From positions 1 through 52,515 of IMG/VR virus record IMGVR_UViG_3300030331_006073: 52,515 nt of DNA. One strand, written 5' to 3'. Each line of letters starts with the position of its first letter. Within the stretch, counting starts at the first letter, position 1. Source of the DNA: a virus. The position numbers and the translations under genes were made by a program. Below are positions 19,701 through 26,220 of the stretch, in pieces. Below the pieces are notes generated by a model. It was not told where the DNA came from. It made no database searches and worked only from the letters and a program-made list of their open reading frames with translations.

Positions 19701-22023
19701 TGCCTTAACCGGACAGGGGCTCGGCATGACCTTCGCTGCAGGGTCAAACCCTGGAGAGGTTGTTTTTACTTTGTCCGGGGTGGGTACCCCATCAAATGCG
19801 GAACTCATCGCTGCAAATGGAGCTTTGAATGATGGTTCAAACAATAGAGTTATAGCTGATTCTTCAATTACTGCGTTCTCTGGCACGCCAGTGGGGACTG
19901 GAACAGAACAAATACAATTTAGAGCAGCATCGGTGTACTTTAGTGAACTGGAAAAAATAAATATCGCGGCTAATTTGCCAAAAATAGTTATAACTGACCA
20001 TGCTGGCACCTCAAGAACATATAAATTCCGCGCATCGACAAGAAGCTATGCAGCCGAGACTGGTACAACTTTCTTTGCCGTAACATCTTCATGGACGGCC
20101 CCCCAAGTGGCGTCAAACTTTGCAAGCACCGTAAATACGGATATATCAGGCGGAAACATAAATTTAGCAACTACAGGCGTATCTACTGACACGGTGACAT
20201 TGACCCTAAATGTAGCCGGCGCCTCGACTTCGGACGCAATAGTGGTTTCTGACGGTACCGTTCCAGGTACAATCGTCACTGGCGGAAGTGTAATCGCAGA
20301 ATCAAACCCAGGCTTCAGTGTTGGTAACGACCCAGATTCTTCTGATTTTGCAAATGACTCAACAGTAGATACTGATGAGTGTACTCACGGATATATGCCA
20401 TATGTTCCGCCTTTCTTAGATGCAGGCGCAGAACCATATGTTGAAGTAACTTTTACACCAAGTAGAAGCGCTAATTATACAGCAAAAGAAATTATAGAAG
20501 AATGTGCCTTTTCTTATAGTAACTTTAAAGAGCAGCCAAGTAATCCTGGACAAAATACAAATTACATTAATTCAATGTCCTTATCAGCGTCATTAAATCT
20601 TGGAATGGCAGTGACTTTGAGAACGGACAATGAGTCTTATGATTACGTTAAGAACCCGAACACTAATTTGTTTGAAAAGCAAAACATTGTTCCGTTTGCC
20701 GGAGACCCCAATAATAAGCTGTCTAGGTGGGTGATACAATCCAAATGGGAGACACCAGTTCTTGACTTTTTAAACGTAACATCTTCGGCTTTAGACCTGG
20801 ACACCAACTCTGTAAGAGAAGTCAGCGGCTCTCCGTGGAAAGAGAGGTATTGGGATGTTTATTATAAGAAAAACTTTGAAAGACAGAACCAAACTAGTGG
20901 AAACTTTCTTACTTCATCGACTGGAATGTGGCACCAAAAAGGAGAGGTGGTTAACACAGCCGCGCTCCAAGAAAAACAAAAAGGTTACTTTTTAAGAATA
21001 GAGGACGTAGAAACAGGAGATTCCTCAGGCCTCGCAACAATAATGGGATTCAATGAGCCTGTAGATGAAGAAGAAAGAGAGCAGAAGTCTCTAAATCTGC
21101 CAATTGCTCCGGAAACGCGTAATAGAATAGGCCCAGTCGAGGACAAAAAGCTAGTAAAAGAAGCAGTAGTGGCAATACCTTATGTTTTTATGAAAGAGAA
21201 AGACGACCCTGTTCAATTTGTTAATTTTAGACCAGGGTTCTATAGAATGGCCTTAGAATCTAGAGAAAGAAAAATTACAGACTTGAATAATCTGCTTTTG
21301 TCTAACCAGGTTTCCACAAGAGAGGAGGTCGCAGCACAAAGAAGGTTGTATCAAATTTTGGAGTCTAGCCCAATGAGTGACTCACCAGTAAATGCAATAG
21401 AGTATCAACTTAATATGATGGACGAATTTGTCCTACCGCCTCAGCTGGATTTTAGAGTAACAGGTGAAAGTCCATATATGATGTACTTTTTTCAGTTCCA
21501 TGCAGAGTTTGATATTGACGATGTTTCAAATGTCTGGCAAAACTTATCACCTGTTTCTGCCGGCTCGACGGCTTCACCAAGATATACAAGCAGCTCAAAG
21601 TCATTTAACAACAGAGACAACACAACACTGTTTGATGTTTCATACGTCAGTCACTATCTAGACACAGTAGAGCTCAATGGTCTTGAGTTGTCCCCAGTAA
21701 GTGATTATAGGAGTCTTTTTTCTCCAGATAGTGGCGCCAAGCATGAAACTCGTTGGCTGATTTTTAAAGTTAAACAAAGAGCGGAGCACAATTTTGAAAA
21801 AATAAGACTGAAATCAATTGACAGCCGCATTCACAACATAGAGGGTGGGATACAATATATAAAATCTTCAAAAGACTCCAAAATAAACCAAGAACAGTTG
21901 AAAAATGTTCCAGGCTTGCAGGATGGCCACCTTCACTTTAACTGGCCATATGATTACTTTTCCTTTGTAGAGCTAATTAAATTAGAGACCAAGATTGATA
22001 CATTCAACAATAGGCAAAAGTAG
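10702..22023 (+). CDS. 3773-aa giant tail/adsorption protein with LamG-like domain and repeated modules
   Basis: Very large virion protein starting at ATG 10702, overlapping the previous stop by four bases. Residues about 140-410 look like a LamG/concanavalin-like sandwich: an EFWMKKS strand, FHHYAISVDY, a YVDFYVDGF strand, SLDEVRFWKTKRNAEEI, then YYKFNEG and DYSGRLNNGTF. Such domains bind glycans or proteins. Residues about 1171-1284 and 1656-1769 are two copies of one 114-aa domain with no gaps between them and about 82% identity. Residues about 2766-3203 hold three more distant relatives of that fold. The remainder is unrecognised, mixed and soluble, with no membrane or signal segment. Context between gp6 and other tail genes suggests a long baseplate-anchored appendage or hub, with the repeats as add-on binding units. 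Confidence 0.75.
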   Translation: MNNKEKNLQDLKRKEKTFLQHSNVRQSAESSKRYNSVLESPEYALAYKKINERIFPNFNIRNPSTFAKYGNAKKYYENSYKNIHNSYPYDGSGLEKINWSLSASAVDLAILQHEYPLETGHVTFCSSGWGTVSATDGRYSLPSNPEYIKFSGGPYANTVIDSNTNRESSLKIDPSSGNTLEFWMKKSNFESTLTQNEVIFDSYTIDFPEGNNSHGRFLLELAPNEGSSGKSPFFFTYLSGNVGLDRVRIGEGLNNSAVADGKFHHYAISVDYRENSIYVDFYVDGFFNSKNVVSSVPSFGPVEGYFEGALGALATPKDSLGGLGYGKLSASLDEVRFWKTKRNAEEIGNYYDFPVHGATDEENISSNLGIYYKFNEGTVGNTNTDKIILDYSGRLNNGTFVGYAATARSADSAITLSDATQQKEPGDPIINPLNPKVKSTLNELVDLAFSYDLNNSNSIMNSLPTWTREKTSNSVSNDSDFEILMQVVAERFDSIWMIIDQLPSIGFTQYRDFVYGKASIDHRRNFSCLVGCEKDFVHASHGLNSFDNFSVQNLMGRGFSVDEMPLVNKSSLNEYFNNLRLDQYDQSSNQFSNLLYSKIDAIKDKILNSVYVNLSNIYKTKGTFQSFRNLMRCFGVDERLLIPNIYGQNVEKDISASKGKNYESLEIKSFSFSNKNRAATLVPKSNSSEEKKFIEGQSTPVEYTIETKAILPKLTDITLTQTTSSIFGIRDVQSPSGLASSVNTAGVTVESVKSSGTNKGAYFMLKSKAGLFADIKTEYFKDVFNNTPWYLAVKFCEDEDLSFQKANTSTVKKYKVEFSGYRYDTDVLLQSFNHSASISQANYNTFSAKHKGVYCGAERANLTGDVVQNAESRMLYLNFWTSKISEDDSKIHAQNIKSVGLSNPMDYNLPKEDRQTQLDTLAFSWQFDNPTRSSTTYSIQDASGGSLDKISEYGNINGAKYPAETIGVVDVGSFSDTEHITTVTEYQIDNLKSESMVELKEREVDRFLLSSRPVTYLFTYEKSMYQVISKEMLNMIGGVIAYNKLIGEPINKYRPEYKNLEKLRDKFFANVENDISLERFVRYFKWIDSSLGSMLESLQPATSQMDMTLKDIVESHSLERNKYKHQLPQFDYKDPDLEGQILAINELLYDWEHGHAPVGGSFAEGARASATITTTGNPSNNEEFTLTDGDLLSVTYIFKTAVSTVDGSKDSGKVIIGIKNATGHAASVGDRMRAALIASDLNATVEEVSAGVMKLTQNTKGSNGNTEIDMSSVTTVTATNFSGGITPADESDNCLWWRDRAERTEALSITGAPNSLREEIRTKTNNISVSGSTYVLRKLIRPYIFTSDRQRVYNLGSNRNSNKNKQLYKVVNTGKNIEIEKTDIFEFKQCGDIIDPHSEKIYTAKTNTTGTKGYLDADADMIFPFTLYSSSVGSDFSNFKEKMIITNNHDDHTESLQSAWAFSHNGMPHRRVKVGTPPGDDRPEAYNIDATASKFIISQASGPRSIASIGPTPSSAYHIGNIKTNRESIPIVLGNYDKVYEIVQTHGRHLNNRYLTKSGSFDITPITPSRVYGSTDYTPVERFRSEHVFVNRFSALGAPENSGMYTRDLETEEYSIYNTINYRNQLVRGISNLLSAEYSEKFGYRTLPVALAATGTITTTGNPGNNEEFTLTDADGLSVIYIFKTGVATVDGSKDSGKVIIGLNGASGHAPSVGDRIRAAISASDLNVTVEEVSGGVMKLTQNTKGSSGNTEIDMSSVATTTSTNFSSGRDLTMASTHMTNRNYFHYTASGGELSRPDNFFVQHPIPQNDFSYSWITASAEDDKHSFVNRNDGFGHEHNFHTSSKPGITFLSSSQRVENLDFARTNFNIIDNVLTGSNFISSSLNTYNLNDILLNRNGPYGWPTWKQLRNSWNPLVIKHMRNNIYSRTFYGIEDEDFEGQQPFSAQSKTPSMNAMMNMPNFAREFHNSDDPYVASTEVNKREDLISRSGPAQRRVSVNYKENPLTDRFRAASITIHNALRPNPDFEQRIVAQAQLLEFGLNVDPNDPNSFPIMDTAPIAIQQIRNSRWWSDALYYESLDESDENVDLSYSISPLERQRTRISDPESYLQNVTIRKTFQNDISMFSNMQIQIDQNLKDRIENSNFFDFISQLEVENQIKDNKLIEVNYIEKIYPREINTFTKNVRTREYFDYFPWKSARTNRNIVLTGSVSYSSDFAALRLASLKAFPRITVESGDKKKTTYLERYDAVDVSHIGSKTGPVVEDRISGSAWPLDSRKDFSQQPTNIASGFVNTGPGFIKSRDQATRHEGILQNDFSTWPLGYNGLYGTPPFSLVYNRRIPQEHSSKVLLSGEAMWEAATSSHSPFHYDNYVDYAHHDIRLVGQDHSIVPEFRISEFVEDILLGERDYPNIGNDYLSLTGAIYHNSSGDLNVGGQFFKTYSNSDFLKYFKDYDEEIADLPFSHTRINFRCVAAMKFIPYDGLYPAERTVKLATMFSENYLPQRTLLGAEFRENALADVDVSKTYLSLRANSCKYQASKPFFGPGVLYNSIKAGVAVDYPVFQASFANVSNLPAAAPLRDYSALNLNSGVAFTGSILNSTKDCGIPRIKSTVTKRIEFEDILSPARLHGELIYDNEPHPSASLIYGNKHWEKIIERPTSFGRFNLDQLVRTLGIVHRNPEEDFAMQMAPYTMAMQNFASETVNFFVDNGKLTTMVSKPVNRFFKQGTNHKMRVYLTNVETMMYDRHSAFGPPVHDGSTSKTNVQNTSAGTAESTTITFNNPATFSLNTITSEDNLPRITIVDGLDNSAEVFLFENGTSAGTNTTNRIFIDTSSASAADVAASMRTFLLASSLDVTATVNGSGAITIALASPGKSISNSVALRNGNLGSAGTITVSNFGAVDITNNSSFGFSGDVAGTQFSTSVKFSTSLVNAKSGLSALCPASAAAYPSLKVVDEASNQKTIRFYNSAAGGPCTHGEPTVSNVIYIDLDGISGSSSIANEVITALTGQGLGMTFAAGSNPGEVVFTLSGVGTPSNAELIAANGALNDGSNNRVIADSSITAFSGTPVGTGTEQIQFRAASVYFSELEKINIAANLPKIVITDHAGTSRTYKFRASTRSYAAETGTTFFAVTSSWTAPQVASNFASTVNTDISGGNINLATTGVSTDTVTLTLNVAGASTSDAIVVSDGTVPGTIVTGGSVIAESNPGFSVGNDPDSSDFANDSTVDTDECTHGYMPYVPPFLDAGAEPYVEVTFTPSRSANYTAKEIIEECAFSYSNFKEQPSNPGQNTNYINSMSLSASLNLGMAVTLRTDNESYDYVKNPNTNLFEKQNIVPFAGDPNNKLSRWVIQSKWETPVLDFLNVTSSALDLDTNSVREVSGSPWKERYWDVYYKKNFERQNQTSGNFLTSSTGMWHQKGEVVNTAALQEKQKGYFLRIEDVETGDSSGLATIMGFNEPVDEEEREQKSLNLPIAPETRNRIGPVEDKKLVKEAVVAIPYVFMKEKDDPVQFVNFRPGFYRMALESRERKITDLNNLLLSNQVSTREEVAAQRRLYQILESSPMSDSPVNAIEYQLNMMDEFVLPPQLDFRVTGESPYMMYFFQFHAEFDIDDVSNVWQNLSPVSAGSTASPRYTSSSKSFNNRDNTTLFDVSYVSHYLDTVELNGLELSPVSDYRSLFSPDSGAKHETRWLIFKVKQRAEHNFEKIRLKSIDSRIHNIEGGIQYIKSSKDSKINQEQLKNVPGLQDGHLHFNWPYDYFSFVELIKLETKIDTFNNRQK
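14212..14553 (+). repeat. Internal domain repeat, copy A
   Basis: 342 bases encoding 114 residues, from TITTTGNP to NFSGG. It aligns without gaps to copy B at 15667-16008, with 21 amino-acid differences counted by eye. Some stretches, such as the VMKLTQNTKG and NTEIDMSSV coding regions, are almost identical in DNA, which indicates recent duplication or gene conversion. Confidence 0.9.
15667..16008 (+). repeat. Internal domain repeat, copy B
   Basis: 342-base partner of copy A, in the same reading frame, with 1113 bases between the two copies. Residues at strand and turn positions (FTLTD, YIFKT, VDGSKDSGKVIIG, SVGDR, LTQNTKG) are conserved. Differences cluster around the presumed loops. Confidence 0.9.
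18997..20310 (+). repeat. Cluster of three diverged domains of the same general type
   Basis: Within the giant gene, three consecutive units of about 130-150 residues each show the order: beta strands, a LPRITIVDG / PSLKVVDEASN / LPKIVITDHAG motif, an aromatic strand (VFLFENG, TIRFYNS, TYKFRAS), an Ala-rich helix, then a T/V/A-rich strand pair. This resembles copies A and B at the level of layout but with low identity. The Ala, Thr and Ser content is higher than in the rest of the protein. Confidence 0.55.
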
Positions 22024-22032
22024 GAGGTTTTT

Positions 22033-22875
22033 GTGAGTTTTTTTGACAAACAACAAGAAGTGATTGATATAAAACTAACACAATTTGGAAAAAACCTCCT
22101 AAGCAGGGGAAAATTCAAGCCAGTTTTTTATCAATTTTTTGACGATGGGGTCCTGTATAACTCTGATTTTTGTGGAAATCCAGAAGAGCAAAATCGTTCA
22201 GAGGATAGAATTTTCGAGGCGCCACAGAGAAAAACACAACACCTAGCTTCATCCGTAGATGGAGGCTTCAATGATTTTGAATATGAATCACCGGTTACAG
22301 ACCCAGAAAAGGAACTAGCAGTGGTATCGCCAGAGACACATACAACTAACAAGATATTGAGATATCCACTTAGGAATTCAAGTATAGATTCCCAAAACGC
22401 GCCTCAGTTTTATCTTGTTGCAACAGAAAACAAAATAGAATCCTCCAAAGACAAATATATAACTGAAGTTGGCTCTTTTGATGTGCCTCAAATAAATTTT
22501 TCTTCTTCTTATAATATTTCTAGAAACATTCATGACGCTATACCTGTGAATGAGGTTGCAAGTTCGGTAAGAGATTTTAGACGATATTTTGATTTGACAT
22601 CTAGTAAAATAGTGTTTTTAAATAATAGCTTTATAGAAGTGTCCGGGGGAGATGTGTCGATAGAACTAGAGGAGTTAAACACTCTAAATGTGTTAGAAAA
22701 TTTTGAAATAGAAGTATTCGAGATACATGAAGTTGAAAATAGAGACACCAAAGAGTCTCTAACTAGGCTTTCCGAGACCAAAGTAAAAGAGCTTTTTGAT
22801 ATAAGCGTAGATAAAGAAGTTTCAAGCACAAGAATAACTGACCAAAGAAATAGTATATTTGACGGAGACCGCTAA
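22033..22875 (+). CDS. Tail structural protein sharing an N-terminal motif with the 29562 gene
   Basis: 280 aa from a GTG start at 22033 with a strong AGGAGG six bases upstream. The N-terminus has the pattern M-x-F-F-D, VIDIKLTQFGKNLLSRGKF, FYQFFDDG and YN, which matches the first 50 residues of the product at 29562 in spacing and key residues (LT, G, K/R, RG, FK, D, Y). I recall this N-terminal block only as a recurrent feature of uncharacterised tail proteins in large phages; no precise function is assigned. The C-terminal half is acidic and Val/Glu-rich. It stands between giant tail genes, with the next ATG four bases after its stop region. Confidence 0.65.
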   Translation: MSFFDKQQEVIDIKLTQFGKNLLSRGKFKPVFYQFFDDGVLYNSDFCGNPEEQNRSEDRIFEAPQRKTQHLASSVDGGFNDFEYESPVTDPEKELAVVSPETHTTNKILRYPLRNSSIDSQNAPQFYLVATENKIESSKDKYITEVGSFDVPQINFSSSYNISRNIHDAIPVNEVASSVRDFRRYFDLTSSKIVFLNNSFIEVSGGDVSIELEELNTLNVLENFEIEVFEIHEVENRDTKESLTRLSETKVKELFDISVDKEVSSTRITDQRNSIFDGDR

Positions 22876-22878
22876 AAG

Positions 22879-25800
22879 ATGCCACAAAACTTTGACTTCG
22901 AAGTGCCGTTCCCAGACTATAGTGTGGAGAGGATTGTTTTTGAAGAAAAAAAAGTAACCTTACTTTGTTCAATGATGAGACCTCGAAACCAGAATAATTC
23001 AAGTTGGTTTTTATCGAGCAGGTTTCATCAATATATAAAGGTGTTTTTTGTAGTAAGCGAAAAGTTATCAGAAGAGCAGCTGATTAAATATAACTATCCG
23101 CAGTTCAGGGTTTCGGAGTGGTCATCAGCCTTAGAGGTGCCCCTTGAATCCTGGGAAGCTTGTACAGAAATTAACGAAGGTAGCAACGGCCGCCCAGCAA
23201 TATTTGGAAGAACGATAACTAGCTTAGAAGAACTGGTACAACAAAAGCAGTTGCTTCAACAAAATTTATACGCATCTATTAACGATGATGCAGTAACACA
23301 AGAGAATATCGTAGGTTCAATATCTAGTGACCACTATTTTGAAGTTGAGGTAGATTTCCCTTCTATAGAAAAATTAGACTTGGACGCTTACAGTAGCTCT
23401 TCTCTTGACGTTTTTTCTTTTATGCATATAGATGTTGAAAGAATGAAAGAAGATTTCAACTTAGGTGTAAATGCTGGTGAGATTATTGGCATCGGCGGCC
23501 GCTTTAAGTACGACAAATGCTTGAGAAAAGTAGACGAAGATATGCCCAGCGAAAGACTAGAGGTCATCGAAAACGTAAATGCACTTTTCAGGGAAAACGG
23601 CAGTGCATATAGCGGCATGGCGCACTACCATAGAGACGAAGACGGCGAACGCGGCCCTGGTGGCTATGTTGGTTGGATGTCCGGACCCGGTCCCGGCCTC
23701 GGCTTTCCAGGGGTGGTAGAGGAGATGGAGAATAGAGAGAGGCTCACGGCGCGCCCAGTTAAGAATACAAAAGTTGTCTATAACCTTGTACATAACCCGC
23801 TAGATTACACAGGTCAGTCGCTTTTGGGTAACAGAAATTTACAAAACACATACGACGGGTATGAGATTGGCCAATCTTTTGGCTTAGGTCTCTTGGCCCC
23901 CGTTAATACTCCTCATGTTTCCTTGGGAGAAGAGTTGATAGCCCACGTCCGCGCACAAATAGGCCAAATTGGCATGGTTGGAGATATAGGAACTTCAATA
24001 TATAGAGAAAAATTAGAGAATGCCGCAATAGGCTCAATAAGAAATAGTAAATTTAGCGTGATGGATACTTCTGTCGACCCCGACCTTTTATCTTCCTTGA
24101 TAACAGAACCGTTTACCGACAGGACACATTACCTGTCTATAATGACGATTAATTGTGATGATGTGCTAATGCACAATTCTAGATTCGGTCACATATTCCG
24201 CAATATTATGGAAAATACACTACCTGAAATATCCAACCCAATCCTTGACGACATGATTGCGCTTTGTGAAATTTCCGATTTTACAGTAAAAAGAAGAAGA
24301 GTAACAAGAATGCCATTATCTAATAATTTTTCGTCAACGGGTAAAAGGGAAGAATACGACTCTGATGAGCCTAGAAAGTTAATGATTTACTGCCCCGGCG
24401 ATTCAGAGCCCGATAATGTACGAGCTGGCTTCTCAATAGCAACCAGAGAGAATCAAAGGTGCTCAATAAGTCAGTCGCAATCTCCAGATAGGCTCAAAAG
24501 GGTGTACCAATTTAAAGATTATGACCTCTGGGAGAACATAGACTATGGAACTTACGAATACATAGTAAGCATCAACTTCAAAGACGGCGTAAGGGAATAT
24601 CTTGTCAGTCTGTATCAGGAATATTCTCGTTTTCTTGCAGAATATTTAGACTTTGTAAAGGAGGCGTCAATACCATATTTGGACTACAGGAACTCAGACT
24701 ACTACCAGGGTCATCAATTTGAAGACTTATTTGCTGAGCGCGTTGCCCAAAGGCAGTTTAGGAGTTCTGGAAATTATATAATTGGCCAAGATAGATTTAC
24801 AAGAGAATTTGCACAAGCAAAAAACAGGGGGGACCTTCCTCCTCAATCGGTCGAAAATATTGTTAATGTATACCTGAGAACACTGATTATACTTGGGATA
24901 ACACCTTTTAGCCTTAGTCTTCTCGACCCAAACGCGGCCGTACAACAAGAAGACATGAGAACACTTTTGCTCGAAAAGCTCAAAGTAAATAAAGCCACCT
25001 TAAAAACTTATGAATTTTTCTATGAACTCTTCTCTTACACATTAAAAGTTTTAGAGAAAGTCACATTTTTAAGAAAATACAGCAGATACTCACAGCTGAA
25101 CTTTGACAGCTCTTCAAAGTCTTTAAAATCAACCATTGACGTTCCTTCAAACCAAGTATCGCTAGAAGCTCCGTGCAATGCTTCGGTTAATACTATTCCT
25201 AAAAATGCAATTTTAGTGGAACCAGCAATTCCAATAGTAGGAGATGTTGTTGAGATACCAGGGGCTTTTTCTCCCAACGCAGGTCTGGGTGCAGTATTTT
25301 CAATAAGAAATTTTCGCGGTGGCTTAAATTCAGATAATCCCAATTTTCGGGCAATAAGCGGCAACCGTATAGAAATTGTTTCCCCTGTTGAGGTTTTTGA
25401 TGGTTCGGTTTCTAGGGCGGATGCAGAAGCAAGAATTTTCGCAGCAATAGAAGCATCAACAGTGGGCTCTATTGATATTCCTGGTAGAGAGCTTATGAGA
25501 GACCCTTTAAAGCTTTTCAATAACACCATGGCATCCCAGGGGGGCATCACCTTTGAATCTATGGCAACAAAGATTATGGTTATAAGGGAAGACGAGACGA
25601 CAAGCGAGAAAAACAACCACATGAACGTAGACATGCAGAAAACTCTTTTAACAGAAATATTGAACTCTGAATCCGGTGAAGATTTTGAAAAGAGGATTGA
25701 TGATGTGTATAAGGATTATTACTACACAAAGGAGGGTCTGGGGACCTTGTTTGATACAGTAAAGAGTGTTATGACGATTGCAAAAGTTTCACAAAAAATA

Positions 25801-26193
25801 AGCACAAAGTCTACGTTTAAGGATATAGTCATGTCCGGAGATACCGAGTCAGACTACAGGCACAATCAGCGCGACCGACGGAATTCCGCAAGAACATCAA
25901 TTATGGATATTGGTTTTGTTTTAAGTAAGTATGTTATAGGCTCTGGCCTTCAAATCTCTGGGGCAGATTCAAATATTGGTATATATATTCCAGAATCCAA
26001 ATTACCAGCCGGATTACATTTAGTTAATAAAATAGTAGTTTCCTCTGGTTCACTGAACGGTGCAGTAGCTCAAAGCAATTCCCCTACTCGACGGGCTTCA
26101 ACAAGCGCAACCACCCCTACAGGCACAGGTGCACAAACATCTGGACGTACCACTAGTTCAAATTATGGAGGAGGAGGAGGTTCTAGTTACTAA
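22879..26193 (+). CDS. Large tail/baseplate structural protein, function unknown
   Basis: 1104 aa, ATG 22879. No family recognised. The first 170 residues have a compact mixed fold (VERIVFEEKKVTLLCSM, then an acidic beta region). The central part (about 530-740) is strongly helical, with many Tyr and Glu residues and possible coiled segments around the LLLEKLKVNKATLKTYEF region. The last 45 residues are Ser/Thr/Gly-rich and end in a run of Gly followed by Ser-Ser-Tyr, a flexible low-complexity tail. No signal peptide or membrane segment. Its location among tail genes makes a virion role likely. Alternatives such as an enzyme are not supported by any visible catalytic motif. Confidence 0.65.
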   Translation: MPQNFDFEVPFPDYSVERIVFEEKKVTLLCSMMRPRNQNNSSWFLSSRFHQYIKVFFVVSEKLSEEQLIKYNYPQFRVSEWSSALEVPLESWEACTEINEGSNGRPAIFGRTITSLEELVQQKQLLQQNLYASINDDAVTQENIVGSISSDHYFEVEVDFPSIEKLDLDAYSSSSLDVFSFMHIDVERMKEDFNLGVNAGEIIGIGGRFKYDKCLRKVDEDMPSERLEVIENVNALFRENGSAYSGMAHYHRDEDGERGPGGYVGWMSGPGPGLGFPGVVEEMENRERLTARPVKNTKVVYNLVHNPLDYTGQSLLGNRNLQNTYDGYEIGQSFGLGLLAPVNTPHVSLGEELIAHVRAQIGQIGMVGDIGTSIYREKLENAAIGSIRNSKFSVMDTSVDPDLLSSLITEPFTDRTHYLSIMTINCDDVLMHNSRFGHIFRNIMENTLPEISNPILDDMIALCEISDFTVKRRRVTRMPLSNNFSSTGKREEYDSDEPRKLMIYCPGDSEPDNVRAGFSIATRENQRCSISQSQSPDRLKRVYQFKDYDLWENIDYGTYEYIVSINFKDGVREYLVSLYQEYSRFLAEYLDFVKEASIPYLDYRNSDYYQGHQFEDLFAERVAQRQFRSSGNYIIGQDRFTREFAQAKNRGDLPPQSVENIVNVYLRTLIILGITPFSLSLLDPNAAVQQEDMRTLLLEKLKVNKATLKTYEFFYELFSYTLKVLEKVTFLRKYSRYSQLNFDSSSKSLKSTIDVPSNQVSLEAPCNASVNTIPKNAILVEPAIPIVGDVVEIPGAFSPNAGLGAVFSIRNFRGGLNSDNPNFRAISGNRIEIVSPVEVFDGSVSRADAEARIFAAIEASTVGSIDIPGRELMRDPLKLFNNTMASQGGITFESMATKIMVIREDETTSEKNNHMNVDMQKTLLTEILNSESGEDFEKRIDDVYKDYYYTKEGLGTLFDTVKSVMTIAKVSQKISTKSTFKDIVMSGDTESDYRHNQRDRRNSARTSIMDIGFVLSKYVIGSGLQISGADSNIGIYIPESKLPAGLHLVNKIVVSSGSLNGAVAQSNSPTRRASTSATTPTGTGAQTSGRTTSSNYGGGGGSSY

Positions 26194-26220
26194 TAAGTAA
26201 TTTTATCTAGATTTAAAACT

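Noticed and set aside
18981-20279. Overlapping minus-strand ORFs up to 169 aa opposite the C-terminal modules
   Set aside because: Antisense openness follows from the Ala/Thr/Val-rich codons of the repeats; no start signals and no family features.
25035-25634. 199-aa minus-strand ORF
   Set aside because: Shadow of the 1104-aa gene; no SD site and no recognisable domain.
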